From Leptobrachium leishanense (Eukaryota > Chordata > Amphibia > Anura > Megophryidae), in the NCBI GenBank assembly GCA_009667805.1, contig CM019066.1:8432001-8496000 (forward strand): a stretch of DNA of 64,000 bases, given 5' to 3'. Positions 49,300 through 60,298 of this stretch are shown here, one piece after another (the stretch's first letter is position 1; each line of letters opens with the position of its first letter). The notes beneath the pieces are model-generated. The model was not told the DNA's origin. It searched no databases and saw nothing but the letters and a program-made list of their open reading frames with translations. Position numbers and translations under genes: made by a program.

Positions 49300-49698
49300 G
49301 TATGATAAAATGTGAAAAAAAACACTTTACACGCTGTAGATGATTAAAAATTCTAATTTTATTGCATTTTTTGTTATAATATACAGGCAGGACACGATGT
49401 ATACATATAAAAATGATATATTATTAGTCTGCCGAGTCTGCCGGAAAGAACGATATATAATATGTCTGGTTCATAAAATAAAACGTATCTTCAAATCGCG
49501 TTTAAACATGATCAGCAAAAGAGGTAAAAATGAGCTCAGCACACAGAGGTGAAATGACTCAGCAGTGAAAGGGTTAAGGAATACATTGGGATTATTCCCA
49601 AATATTTCTTACTGTATAAATAAATAATATTTTCCAAAATAAAAAACACTGGTTCCTGAGAGTGGGGTTTTTGGAAATATCACTTGGAAGTGAAGGGT
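49300..49698 (-). mobile_element. G-family end and F-family fragment
   Basis: 49300-49572 matches the AT-rich half of G (gttataatatac, gaacgatatataatatgtc, gtgaaaggg before TTAA at 49573). 49577-49698 matches family F (cccaaatatttcttactgta, cacttggaagtgaaggg). Confidence 0.6.
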
Positions 49699-49789
49699 TA
49701 CTGTTGAAGTAAGATATTATCCTAACTCCACATAAAATCTTACCCCTTCACTCACAAAAGTCACGTTAACTCGATTTTTCATCGCAATA

Positions 49790-50536
49790 TAGTGAAGACA
49801 GTTTTCATTCGCCAAATGTTGACAAATTGGCAGTGAAATCCCCATAGAGAAGCACTGCTTCGGCTATTCAGAGAACACAAAACAGCAGTGAAAGGTTCCC
49901 GAAATGCTCTGCCATTCGGTGGTTTCATTCGACAGGTTTATTCAGGAGAATCCCATAGGCTTCAATGTTAAAAATATTCCCGTTTTAATTAAATATCTAA
50001 TAAACCGTTTATTCTAAAATTCTGCAGTAAAGAGTCTCTTTATTTATAGATTTTTTAGGATATTTTAAGCATTTTTCTGGATTTTTTTTAACTTTACTTA
50101 TTTTTTCTGTAACAGCCCTTTTTATTATCATTCATTGGACCTCATATGTAAATTTCAGACATTTTCACTCAGTAGTTTCTTTGCAAACAGCGTTTCACTT
50201 TTCAAACATTCATGCAAACTGTTTTCCTAATTTATTCACTCCATTCGTCTGCGGTGTCGGCTTTTTCTAGCGGCTTCGCTGCGTGTGATCGGCTCCTGCT
50301 CGGGTTTTTCCAGCGTCTTCGACGGGTTAATTCAGATGTTTTTATGGGATTTCGGCGTGCATTCACTGGGTTTTCGGCGGGTTTTCGGCAGGTTTTCCTT
50401 GCACTTCGACAGCCCTGTGGTGCACGCTGAATACACCGCAGGGTGGCCGAAATGGGAAAGCCGATTTGCACCGAATTGAAGAGAACGAAAAGTCACCAAA
50501 CGTGCGGTGACTTTTCGATTCTCTTTGAATAACCCT
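49790..50536 (+). mobile_element. MITE family D, copy 3
   Basis: Its right end ctctttgaataaccctg and the block ttcggcaggttttcctt...gccctgtggtgcacgctgaa match D at 11125-11498 and 31659-33016. The left boundary is unclear. Confidence 0.55.
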
Positions 50537-51496
50537 GTTAGAATCTAAATGTCAGAATTATTTCACATACTGTGTTGATATATTAAGATACTTATCCTGT
50601 ATGTATAAAAAAAAGATGGCCATCTCCCAGGCTTCAAAACTCGCTTTATTTTTTTTTTTACAGATTTATTTCAGAAAGAAATTTCTTTAGCGACATTGAT
50701 TTCCATTGTCATTTAATAAAATGTTATGAAACAACAACATACGAGATCCTTTAAGCCAATAAAATCTGATCGATGATGAGGCGCAGCTGAATTGTGAAAA
50801 TATAAATTCAAATTAAATAACTTTTTTATCTTCCCACTTGCTCGAGCTCATAACTTTAATCTTATGCTAATAAAATCAGCATGCAGAAAAAAACCATATC
50901 TCTTGACAAATGCTGAAAGTTATTATTTTACTTTTTTTTCAGTAACGCTTCTTAGGAACGTGGTTTATTTAATTGTTCCACTTACTGGCAGATTCCTGAC
51001 TTTAGGCATACAAGTTTAATCCGATGTTCTGGTATTAAATAAAATCAAATATTTATTTCTCCTCTAGCTTTGATATCATTCAAGTAAACAGCTATTTGTC
51101 AATAGCAGCGAACACTCATTAGCCTCACATGGCTGTGGATATTTATGTGCTGCGTGTGGTCAATAGCCTGCAAAAGAAACATTAATGGTTTGTGTAATAT
51201 TAACTCATATAAAAGGTTTTCAAAATGCAGCGCACAGGGATGATGTAAATTTGTCCTATGTACATACAAAGGCACCAATATTTACTTTGAGGAAAAAGAA
51301 CTTCATGTAGAATTCTAAAATCCGGAATATTTAGAAAACTGAAATTTTCTGTTACTTTTATTAAATATGGTTTAGAGGCACTCCAGTTGGGTGCTGCAGC
51401 TCGGGGACCCAGCTACGGAGCACTGCAGCAGATTACGACACATGCTGTGAGTCTCGGGGCAGCCCCAGCCTGTGACATGCTACACATGCTACATGG
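50537..51496. other. No gene seen; probably unique DNA
   Basis: About 1 kb with no recognised coding region or repeat boundary. Confidence 0.5.
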
Positions 51497-52212
51497 AGGG
51501 CTATATTACATTCTTCACGCACAAAGCCTCGCGCGAAGCGAAAACCTTTGCACAAGCATTAAACTTTAGCGCTCGCAAATCACAGCTGGATTTACAATCC
51601 TCGCGGCTTTTCTCTTGTGCCGATCAATTGCGCGTGCAAACAGTACGCGCACAAATGCAGGCGCTGTACTGTCTCGCGCAAAAATATTTGCACGCGCAGT
51701 TTTTTGCACCCATTCAGCCAATCAAAATGAAGAAACACACATATCAAACGCAACTGAATTGCGCCTGGTAGAGGCATCGGAGACGGGTTCTGTGTCTATG
51801 ATGCAAAATGAGCACATATGCTACAGTAATAATACACACACACCTGCCATCATCCATCATTATATTGTTGCTGCATTCCTTTTTATGGGCTGGTGTATTT
51901 GAGTTCGGCCAGATTGTTCAGATTTGCCATTAGCACCAGCTTTTAGGAGTTGCTAGAATTATGCGCGCAAAGGCTATGCGGTAATTACCGCGAAATAGAT
52001 TGAAATACCATCCTTGTACCAGCGCACATTCGCATTTGCGCTCACAATATTAAGTATAGGGTTCACACAGGTTGACCCGCGGTAGACAATTGCGCAAGGT
52101 TGTTGTGCTGACTATGTAATACGGGATTAGGCGCAAATGGTTTTACCCCATGCGTTAATGTTTTTTTGCACGGGCACAAACGTTTGCGTGAAGATTGGAA
52201 TTTAGTCCGGAG
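51497..52212. mobile_element. Harbinger-like MITE family C, copy 3
   Basis: Its ends are degenerate (gggctatattacattcttc...gaagattggaatttagtcc) but the interior matches C1 and C2, including gccattagcaccagctttta and the gcgc-rich arms. Confidence 0.65.
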
Positions 52213-52268
52213 TCTCTCTGAGCATTAAGTCCGAAAAACCCTACATAGTGCTCCTGGCGTGTGTACAC

Positions 52269-53284
52269 TAGGGACGTGCGGTGAGGTCAGTGGCTGATGA
52301 GGCACCGGCTAGTATCAGAGCCAAATATACACAGATATTAACTAACTATCCACGTTTTGTGTTTAGCTGTAAATTATCTTTTACTCATTTACTGTACCCA
52401 CACATATTATATATAATTTTTCTCGCCATTAAATGGGCTTTCTAAAGATACCATCATTTTCATCATATCCTATACGTTACTATTAAAAAAAAATAACATA
52501 CGATAGAAAAACAGTTTTTCTGTGCCTGTGCCTCTCATACTCTGTATCCACCACTAGAGGGAGCAGAGGAAGCTGCCTGTGCCTGTCATACTCTGTATCC
52601 GCCACTAGAGGGAGCTGCCTGTGCCTCTCATATACTCTGTATCCGACACTGGAGGGAGCTGCCTGTGCCTCTCATACTCTGTATCCGACACTAGAGGGAG
52701 CAGAGGGAGCTGCCTGTGCCCCTTTCTGTCAGAAACCAGCCTCCCGTGCAGGTGGTTTTTTGACTGGCTTGGACCATTGGTCCAAGCTATTCCATCGTTC
52801 TGTCAGTGCCTCTCTGAGCAGTGTTCAGGCAGTAGGCAGCGCGCATCTCTGTTCCTGTTTGAATAGACACGCGCTGCAGATTTCTTGAGCAGCTTACACG
52901 ATTAGCATAGCGGGGAAGCGTACTGCTATGCAAATTGCGTAGGCTTTGAAAAGAATGCACACACTGTGCGCAGAGCACAAGCTATTCAAATGCTCTGTCA
53001 GGGCATCTCTCAGGCTCTGACGAGCAGTGTTCAGGTAGTAGGCAATGCGGTCTCTGTCTCTATTTGAACAGACGCGTGCAGCAGACTTCTTGAGCAGCTT
53101 ACGCGATTAGAGTAGCAGGGAATCGTACCGGTACGCATATTGTGTAGGCTGTGAAAAGAATGCACACACTGTGCGCAGAGGCAGAGGACGGAACCAACGG
53201 TGGGGGAGCGCAGAGCCGGTAAGTTTATCGCTTAATGGCAGTTGAGGCTCTGCCTCAACTGCCTACCCTGACAGCACGTCCGTG
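52269..53284. mobile_element. hAT MITE family K, copy 2, complete
   Basis: 1016 bp starting TAGGGACGTGCGGTGAGG and ending CAGCACGTCCGTG. The 8-bp duplication GTGTACAC is perfect (52261-52268 and 53285-53292). It includes a CTCF-like tandem repeat and two related blocks near 52800-53200 (ttgagcagcttacacgattag type). No transposase. Confidence 0.86.
52520..52725 (+). repeat. Tandem repeat with four CTCF-like cores
   Basis: Four units of 42-51 bp carry (g)acactagagggagc or ccactagagggagc at about 52551, 52602, 52646 and 52688. It is the same unit as 17740-17870. Confidence 0.7.
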
Positions 53285-53292
53285 GTGTACAC

Positions 53293-53698
53293 AAAGTTGG
53301 CTTCATCTAGGCAGAGTAACTAGGAAGAGTTCTGGTCTCTGTATAGTTGGAGTATCCACGGGGCAGATCCAGGTATTCAGTATAGAAAAGGGATAATCCA
53401 TAGATGTGGTCAGTCGGAGCACAGTTTGGACTAGCAGAATAGGTTCAGAATCAGTAGAACAGTCAGAGGCCAAATACAGGAAAGTAATAGCACCAGTGTA
53501 TACAGTCAACCAAGTGCTGGGGCAAGAGGGAGGCTGGGTTATAAAGGCATGGAAGTGCCACCAGGTGATAATTGTCTATAGACTTAAGGAGGTGGCCAAG
53601 GAGCATGATCTAAGCAACAAGTAATTGCAACCACAATACTTTCAGGATGCCTGAGAGCTCCTGTGGCAGACTAGACAAGGAACTGGACTGCAATGCTG
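53293..53698. other. No gene seen
   Basis: No recognised content. Confidence 0.5.
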
Positions 53699-53925
53699 CA
53701 ACATTTCCCACACCTGTAACATTGAAGTCTATGGAATTCAACATTTCCCAGACCTTTAACATTGAAGCCTATGGGATTCAACATTTCCCACACTTTTACA
53801 TTGAAGCTTATGGGATTCAACATTTCCCACACCTTTAACATTGAAGTCTATGGGATGCAACATTTCCCACACCTTTAACACTGAAGCCTATGGGATTCAA
53901 CATTTCCCACACCTTTTTTAACATT
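53699..53925 (+). repeat. 40-bp minisatellite
   Basis: Five to six units containing acatttcccacacctttaac and attgaagcctatgggattca, with a few substitutions. Confidence 0.85.
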
Positions 53926-53928
53926 TGA

Positions 53929-54113
53929 AATGAACTATCAAATGGATATCGACTAACTATCGAAATCAAAATGAACTATCATATGGATATTGACTAACTA
54001 TCGAAATCGAAATGAACTATCAAATGGACATCGACTAACTATCGAATTTGAAATGAACTATTAAATGGATTACCATTTGATAGTTCATTTCAAATTCGAT
54101 AGTTAGTCGATAT
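53929..54113 (+). repeat. ~41-bp minisatellite ending in inverted copy
   Basis: Four units containing aaatgaactatcaaatgg and atcgactaactatcgaa. The last unit (about 54072-54113) is an inverted copy, so the array ends in a palindrome. Related words occur in family E. Confidence 0.8.
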
Positions 54114-54121
54114 CCAAACCG

Positions 54122-54390
54122 GAGCACACCTTTTTTTTTATTTTTAAAAACAACATTTTTTTAAACTTTTTTTCATTGTTTCCTGTCCCCCAGGGCAGCA
54201 CCCGGACCCCCATACACCTTTTATGGCCAATATATTGCATATATTCTCTCTTGGAGGGCACTTTAATTGTCAAACTTTTGAGCCCCATAGACTTGCATTG
54301 TGTTCGAATTGTGTTCGAATTCAAACTTTTTCGGATATTCGAGTTCGAATTTGAACCTAACATGGGGGTGTTCGGCCCATCACTATTTAT
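54122..54390. mobile_element. 3'-end fragment of the BED-type hAT family
   Basis: It matches 9220-9436 (tgtttcctgtcccccaggg, cttggagggcact, gccccatagacttgcat) and ends ggcccatcacta, a mutated form of the hAT end. Confidence 0.7.
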
Positions 54391-54719
54391 AATGGCCCCT
54401 TATATATTTATATGAAGTTATCAGATCCCCTCTAAGGCCCCGTATATATTTATATAAGGTTATCATATCCCCTCTAAGGCCCGTATATATTGATATAAAG
54501 TTATCAGATCCCCTCTAAGGCGCCATTTCTCTAAACTAAACAGGTTTAAGCTTGTTAGCCTTTCTTCATAACTTAAATCTTCCATTCCCCTTATTAATTT
54601 AGTCGCCCGTCTCTGCACTTTTTCTAGCGCCATAATATCCTTTCTTAAGACAGGTGCCCAAAATCACACAGCATATTCAAGGTGCATCTTACCATTGATT
54701 TATAAAGAGGCAAAATTAT

Positions 54720-54901
54720 CAGGGTTATTCAGAGAGAGGTGAAAAGCAGGAGAATGACTGGAGAAGGGAAAATTATAGGTCAAAATAGCCAAACCAGAAA
54801 AATTCTCCCATTCATCTCACTTTCCAAATTGGCTATTTTGACCTAGAATTTTCTCTTCTCCAGTCATTCTCCTGCTGTTCCCCTCTCTCTGAATAACCCT
54901 G
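54720..54901. mobile_element. MITE family A copy in LINE
   Basis: This complete palindrome starts CAGGGTTATTCAGAGAG and ends CTCTGAATAACCCTG. It is flanked by tat on both sides. Confidence 0.85.
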
Positions 54902-54992
54902 TATGTTTTCATCCCGAGAGTGAATTCCCCTTCTAATGCCAATACCTTGCTGGCCTTGGCAGCTGCTGTTTGACATTGTGCAGTGTTACTTA

Positions 54993-55174
54993 CAGGGTTA
55001 TTCAGAGAGCGGTGAAAAGCAAGAGAATGACTGGAGAAGTGAAAATTCTAGGTCAAAATAGCCAAACCATAAAAATTCTCCCATTTATCTCACTTTCCAA
55101 ATCGGCTATTTTGACCTAGAATTTTCCATTTTCCAGTCATTCTCCTGCTTTTCACCTCTAACTGAATAACCCTG
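54993..55174. mobile_element. MITE family A copy in LINE
   Basis: Complete palindrome, flanked by tta and taa. It separates the KQETDLGI part of the LINE from the downstream coding segment. Confidence 0.85.
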
Positions 55175-55399
55175 TAAGATTATTCCCAAATCCGTCTCCT
55201 GCTTTGATTTCCCTAACTCTGTACCATTTAGGGTTTAAGTTGCTCGTGTGTTCTTCACTCCAAAGTGCATAACCTTGCATTTATCTACATTAAATTTCAT
55301 CTGCCATTTAAGTGCCCAGTCCCCCAATCTATCTAAATCCCTCTGCAGCGAAGTAACATCCTGCTCACATATTACTTTTCCTAGTTTTTAGTTAGAATC

Positions 55400-55749
55400 T
55401 AAAGGGTCTATTCATCTTTAGATCCTTTGCTTTTTTACATTTTCAGGAAATCCATTTAGCGAATGGTCACCGTAATTTGCGAAAACTGGAGTCGCTGAAG
55501 CAGTTATCGGACTTCAGTGAAAACAACCGAACTGCAATGACTAAAATATTGAATTTAAGTTTCAGGTTAGTACAACAAAAAGGTATCATTGCACCACATT
55601 ACTATGGGATTTTGGAATCTTAGTTATATAAACTTATTTTATTTTTTCAGTGGTATGATCTAGTGACAAAAATTAATATTGCCCCCTCCCAGTTTTGACT
55701 GCAGCATCTTATGTGCTCCCCCTATATATTGTTCCTAGAGTCGCCACTG
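55400..55749 (-). mobile_element. DNA-element fragments, including hAT-I family end
   Basis: 55641-55749 is an inverted match to the first 110 bp of hAT-I (21943-22050), ending gagtcgccactg. 55400-55640 matches 25420-25640 inside hAT-I. Together they are a deleted hAT-I copy. Confidence 0.65.
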
Positions 55750-55887
55750 AATGATACAGTTAGCACAGAGATGTGTGTATACACTCTGTTATCTCTCTGT
55801 GACATCAGAACAAAAGTTATTAAAGGGGGTCGCACGGAGAGATTCTTGCTATAACACAAACCATGCACCAAGACACATCAAAACTGG

Positions 55888-56205
55888 GTTTGGGTCAAAA
55901 ATCCCTACAACCAGGTTCCCTAATGCCAAAATCCCGACGGCCAACTTACCTACTCAGTCAACTCCCTGACGGCCAACTTCCCTACACAGACTACTCCCTG
56001 ACAGCCAACTTCCAGGCATCCAAAATCCCAGCGGCTAACACTAACCCTACTCCCTAACTCCCTAAACCTAGTCCTAACCCTAACCCCCCTAAACCTAGCC
56101 CTAACCCCTAACCCTAAACCCCTCTAAATCTGTCTGGAAGTTGGCCATCGGGATGTTGGCATTAGGGAACCTGGTTGTAGGGATTTTGTCCAGCACCCAT
56201 CAAAA
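55888..56205. repeat. Palindromic element with telomere-like centre
   Basis: Left arm (about 55890-55945, aaaatccctacaaccagg and ttccctaatgcc) pairs with right arm (56137-56200). Between them are several gacggccaactt-type units and, at 56035-56120, degenerate ctaaccctaaccc repeats. No coding region. It meets the gypsy LTR near 56200. Confidence 0.75.
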
Positions 56206-56999
56206 CTACTAGTGAGAGCAATCAAAGCATAACCACATAAGACAGAGATAAAACTGAAAAAATGGTCTGGAAACTGTGAAGGAACCGTTCCCTTCCGTCT
56301 GTCCTGGCTCTCCAGACACCCCTTCGTTGCGGTCAGCCCGGCTACTGGGAGAGCTGTCCTCAGCGCCTCGAGCGGCTTGACCTGCCTTCTTCTGTTCCTC
56401 TGCCCTGGAGCCATTAGGAATCTCCAGAAGGCCGCTCTCTGCCTTCTGAGGGTGAGTGTGGAGTGTAGCGTAGTTTGTAATAAAGACACCAGGCACGCTG
56501 TATGCTTTAAAACAGGATCCTCTCTCTCTGAGCTCTGAGAGTTCTCTGACTTTTTAATGAACAAAACGCCACCATTTATGCTGAAGTCCAACAGTCATAA
56601 TTTGCATACCCATACTAATTACATTATGTCAGTTATTTACAATAAACATTCTTTGCATTCTCTAGCCTTCAACTCACACAACATTTGTATATCCATTGTT
56701 CTAACACATCAGATTAAACACACACTATCAGAGATCCCTTGAACTAAACATGCAGCTAGATAATGGGAAAAGCCCTGGTGCATAAATTACACAGCAGTAA
56801 AGCTTGTTTACTGTATACACAAAAACACATTTACCTACAGGAATATAAGTATTTTTAAAACCAAAGCTATGCCATTTTACACTAAACTAAATTAAGCTAA
56901 AACCAAACGATGTAAAATATATCTAAAATCACACAATATAAATGAACAGAACAGTCTCTTGCGGTTTGAAGCATGGAGCGTTACATCAGCTCCATGACA
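56206..56999 (-). repeat. Probable 3' LTR of the Gmr1-like gypsy element
   Basis: On the minus strand this starts TGTCATGGAGC immediately after a purine tract (ggaaggggggac, 57003-57014). The LTR would be close to 800 bp. Its 3' end is not certain because the palindromic element abuts it, and no 5' LTR is present. Confidence 0.55.
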
Positions 57000-57261
57000 T
57001 ATGTCCCCCCTTCCAGAACGGCAGGGCAAGCTTAGATCCCAAAGGGATCGCTTGCCACTGACGAGACCTCTCACCTTGCCCCTCTTCTGTGCCATCTTCA
57101 AAGTTCCATGGTTGCGGCCACATAAGCAAAGTCAGCGGGGTCTGACGGTCGCTGGAAGGCTGTGGGTCCATAGGCTCACCCGCAAAACCAAAACGTCTGA
57201 AGGAAAAAGTGTCTTTGAAATGTCTCAGTTGGTTAGTCCTGGGGCTCGCTGACCAGAGCCC

Positions 57262-59408
57262 CTATGTCCGTTCCGTGACATTTTTCTCCCCCCCAATAAA
57301 GTCCGACGGACACGGTTGGAGCCCAACGAGTCGACTCGGGGGAGTCGGTGAATGGAGGTCTCCGGGTTCCTGGGCCATTTTCCGCGATAATCCATCGGCG
57401 TTCCCATTTTGAGGCCCGGGCCGATATTGGATTGTGAAGTTAAACGGTTGGAGGGCCAGGCTCCACCGTAGCAGGCGGCCGTTCTCCCCAGCCACTCGGT
57501 TCAGCCACACCAGGGGATTGTGGTCAGTCATGACAGTGAAGGAGCGCCCGTAAACATAGGGCTGGAACTTTCTCAGGGCCAAAACCAGGGCCAAACACTC
57601 CTTCTCCACTGCGGCATATCCCACCTCCCTGGGGAGAAGTTTGCGGTTGATGAACGCCACCGGATGTTCACCCCCGTCGTCTCCCACCTGACTCAGCACG
57701 GCTCCCAGTCCAAACATGGAGGCGTCTGTATGGACGACAAAACGTTTATTATAATTCGGAGCGGCTAAGAGGGGAGCTTGGGTTAGGGCGGTCTTCAGTT
57801 GTTGGAAGGCCGCCTCGCACTCCGGGGACCACAGGACCTGGCAGGGTAGGGATTTTTTGGTCAGGTCAGTCAGGGGTTTGGCGAGGGCGCTGTACTGGGG
57901 GACGAACTTTCGGTAGTAGCCTGCGGTCCCTAGGAAGGCAAGGACCGGAGTCTTGGTCCCGGGGAGGGCCAGTTGAGAATGGCTTCTATCTTGGCGGGTT
58001 CCGGTCGCTGTTTCCCGCAGCCCACCCGGTGGCCGAGGTACTGTACCTCGGACATCCCTATTTTACATTTCTCCAGTTTAAGGGTCAGGTTGGCGTCCTT
58101 GATCCGCTCTAACACTACCCCTAGATGGTGAAGGTGTTCCTCCCAGGTTTGGCTGTAGATGGCTATGTCGTCTAAGTAGGCACAGGCAAACTCCTGTAGG
58201 CCATCGAGGAGGTGATCAATCAACTGCTGGAAAGTAGCCGGGCGTTCTTCATCCCGAACGGCATGACCCGAAATTGGTACAGGCCGAACGGGGTGATGAA
58301 GGCCGACTTCGGGGTCGCCTCCTCTGCCAGGGGAATCTGCCAATACCCCTTACACAAATCTACGGTGGTCAGATAGTGCCCCTGGGAGATCTGATCTAAC
58401 AGCTCGTCAACTCTGGGCATGGGGTATGCGTCAGTCATGGTACAGTCGTTTAACCTCCGGTAGTCCACGCAGAACCGGGTGGTCCTGTCTTTTTGGGGAC
58501 CAACACTACGGGGAGGCCCATGGGCTGGCGGAGGGCTCGATAACCCCCAGCTCCAGCATCTCCCGGATTTCAGCCCGCATGGGTTCGCGGACTGCCTCCG
58601 GGAGTCGGTAGGCTGGCTGCCGGAGGGGTCTCTGGCCTGGGGTCTCAACTTGGTGTAAGGCCCGGCTGGTATAGCCGGGGCGGGCGGAGAAGACCTCCTG
58701 GTGGTTGTGGAGGAGCTGTCTAATCTGGGCCTGTTTCTGGGGACCCAACTCCTCCCCTATCTGCACCTGGTCGACCCCTGCGGGCCGGTTGTCTATCCCG
58801 GGGAGATCTATCGGGGGAAACTGTTCTGCCTCCTCGGTGGCCGGGGCACAAATGGCAGCCACCATCTCCGGGCGCTCATGGTAGGCCTTGAGCATATTGA
58901 CGTGGAACGTCCGCTGGATCCTGGTGTCTGCGCAGCTGACAACCACATAGGTGGTATCCCTCAGCTGGGTTACCACCCGGTAGGGGCCCTGCCAGGACGC
59001 CTGCAGCTTGTTCTGCCGCTGTGGTTTTAACACCAGGACCTTCTGCCCCACGAGGAACAAGCGTCTGCGGGCGGAGCAGTCGTACCACGCCTTCTGCTGG
59101 GCCTGGGTCGTTTCCATGTTCCCTTGAACTAGTTCCGTGAGTTCTGTCAATCGCTCCCGGAGCTCCAAGACGTAACTCAGGACGGGGAGCCCGTCTGCCT
59201 CCTGTCCCCCTCCCCCTGAGCCCTAACTAGGTCTAAGGGGCCTCGCACCTGGCGCCCATACAATAACTCAAAGGGGGAGAATCCGGTCGATTCCTGTGGT
59301 ACCTCCCGATAGGCAAATAACAAGTGGGGTAAGTATTTTTCCCAGTCCTTTCTTTCCTGGGTGAAGGCCCGGATCAGCTGTTTCAGGGTCCCATTAAACC
59401 GCTCGCAC
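57262..59408 (-). pseudogene. Ty3/gypsy pol, integrase upstream of RT (Gmr1-like)
   Basis: Reading the minus strand from 59408, the order is: integrase C-terminal core (CERFNGTLKQLIRAF, then LLFAYREVPQESTGFSPFELLYGR), a GPY/F-type module (LQASWQGPYRVV), a linker, then reverse transcriptase (VIEPSASPWASP, VDYRRLND, AYLDDIAIYS near 58165) and RNase H (VEKECLALVLALR, MTDHNPLVWL) ending at 57262. The integrase tail and RT start share one continuous frame (58506-59168), so the order is not an artefact of two adjacent elements. Ty3/gypsy elements normally have integrase last; the Gmr1 group is the known exception. Frames break near 58505, 58250 and 57930. The N-terminal integrase, protease and Gag are missing. 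Confidence 0.88.
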
Positions 59409-59757
59409 ATAGAAACATAGAAAAATGTCGGCAGATAAGAACCTTTCGGTTCCCAATCCAATTACATGGATACTTTACCTGGATTTATCTTTTGTTTAGG
59501 ATAGCCTTATGCCTATCCCATGCCTGCTTAAATTCAATAACTGTTTTGGCCTCTACCACTTCAACTGGAAGACTGTTCCATGTATCCACCACCCTCTCAG
59601 TAAAATAATGCTTTCTGATGTTACTTTTAAACCTTTGCCCCTCTAATCTAAGACTATGTCCTCTTGTTTTGCTATTTTGTTTCCTTTTAAATATACTCCC
59701 TTCCTCTACCTTGTGGATTCCCTTTACGTATTTAAATGTTTCTATCATATCTCCTCT
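59409..59757 (-). pseudogene. CR1/L2-like LINE 3' end (5'-truncated)
   Basis: Minus strand: the ORF2 C-terminus (RGDMIETFKYVKGIHKVEEG, then FTERVVDTWNSLPVEVVEA) ends at 59485 and is followed by a short 3' UTR with ggttcttatctgccgaca and a tail of ttctatg repeats. 5' truncation and a short-repeat tail are typical of these LINEs. It interrupts the gypsy integrase frame. Confidence 0.88.
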
Positions 59758-60294
59758 AGGGATGTGCACCGATTTTTTTTTCGATTCGATTCGATTTTTC
59801 TAATTTTTAAACTTTTCGATTCGGCTCGTTTCGACTGCTTTCCGTTTCGATTCGGTTCGGTTCGATTCGGTTTTCGGGTACATTTATTTTTCGGAATATC
59901 GACCATTTTTCGTATTTTCGGGTCACTTTACTAGGTTTCTGTATCGACTTTTCGTAAAATTTTCGTTTTTCGGAATTGTACATGGTTTTCGGCATATCGC
60001 CAATTTTTCGTATTTCGGAAACTTTTCGTATTTCGGAACTTTTCGTTTTTCGGAATTGTACATGGTTTTCGGTATATCGCCAATTTTTCGTTTTTCTGAA
60101 CTTTTCGTTTTTTCGGAACGTCTGTTCTCGTTTCAAAGCTGTCTAACTCTATTCGTTTTGATGAAAACTACTATGGTTTACTTTTTTAATACTACTTTAT
60201 ATATTTTTTATAATAAATTTTTGGTTTGTTTTTCGGATCCGATAATTCATTCTGTCGATACGATAATTCTGGCGATTCTATCGTGTTTTTTTAA
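59758..60294. mobile_element. hAT MITE family H, copy cut by G4
   Basis: Starts tagggatgtgcaccgat, follows family H inverted, and stops at the G4 TTAA within the segment matching 36030-36060. The remainder is not found beyond G4. Confidence 0.65.
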
Positions 60295-60298
60295 TTAA

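Larger units (their letters stand above)
54395..55390 (-). pseudogene. CR1/L2-like LINE ORF2 fragment, split by two A MITEs
   Basis: On the minus strand, 55390-55178 reads like the late part of a non-LTR reverse transcriptase (LQRDLDRLGDWALKWQMKF, then NVDKCKVMHFG). After the A MITE at 54993-55174 and another at 54720-54901, the frame continues with LYKSMVR and an [22 protein letters not shown] segment. The end, [13 protein letters not shown], is present in three tandem copies (54395-54520). Several stops and shifts break it. Identification is by recalled family pattern. Confidence 0.8.

Noticed and set aside
56035..56120. Possible internal telomere or chromosome end
   Set aside because: The ctaaccc units are few, degenerate and lie in the centre of a small palindromic element.
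57520..57768. Plus-strand open frame over the gypsy region, and others at 58426-59030
   Set aside because: They are antisense to the recognisable RT/RNase H and integrase frames.
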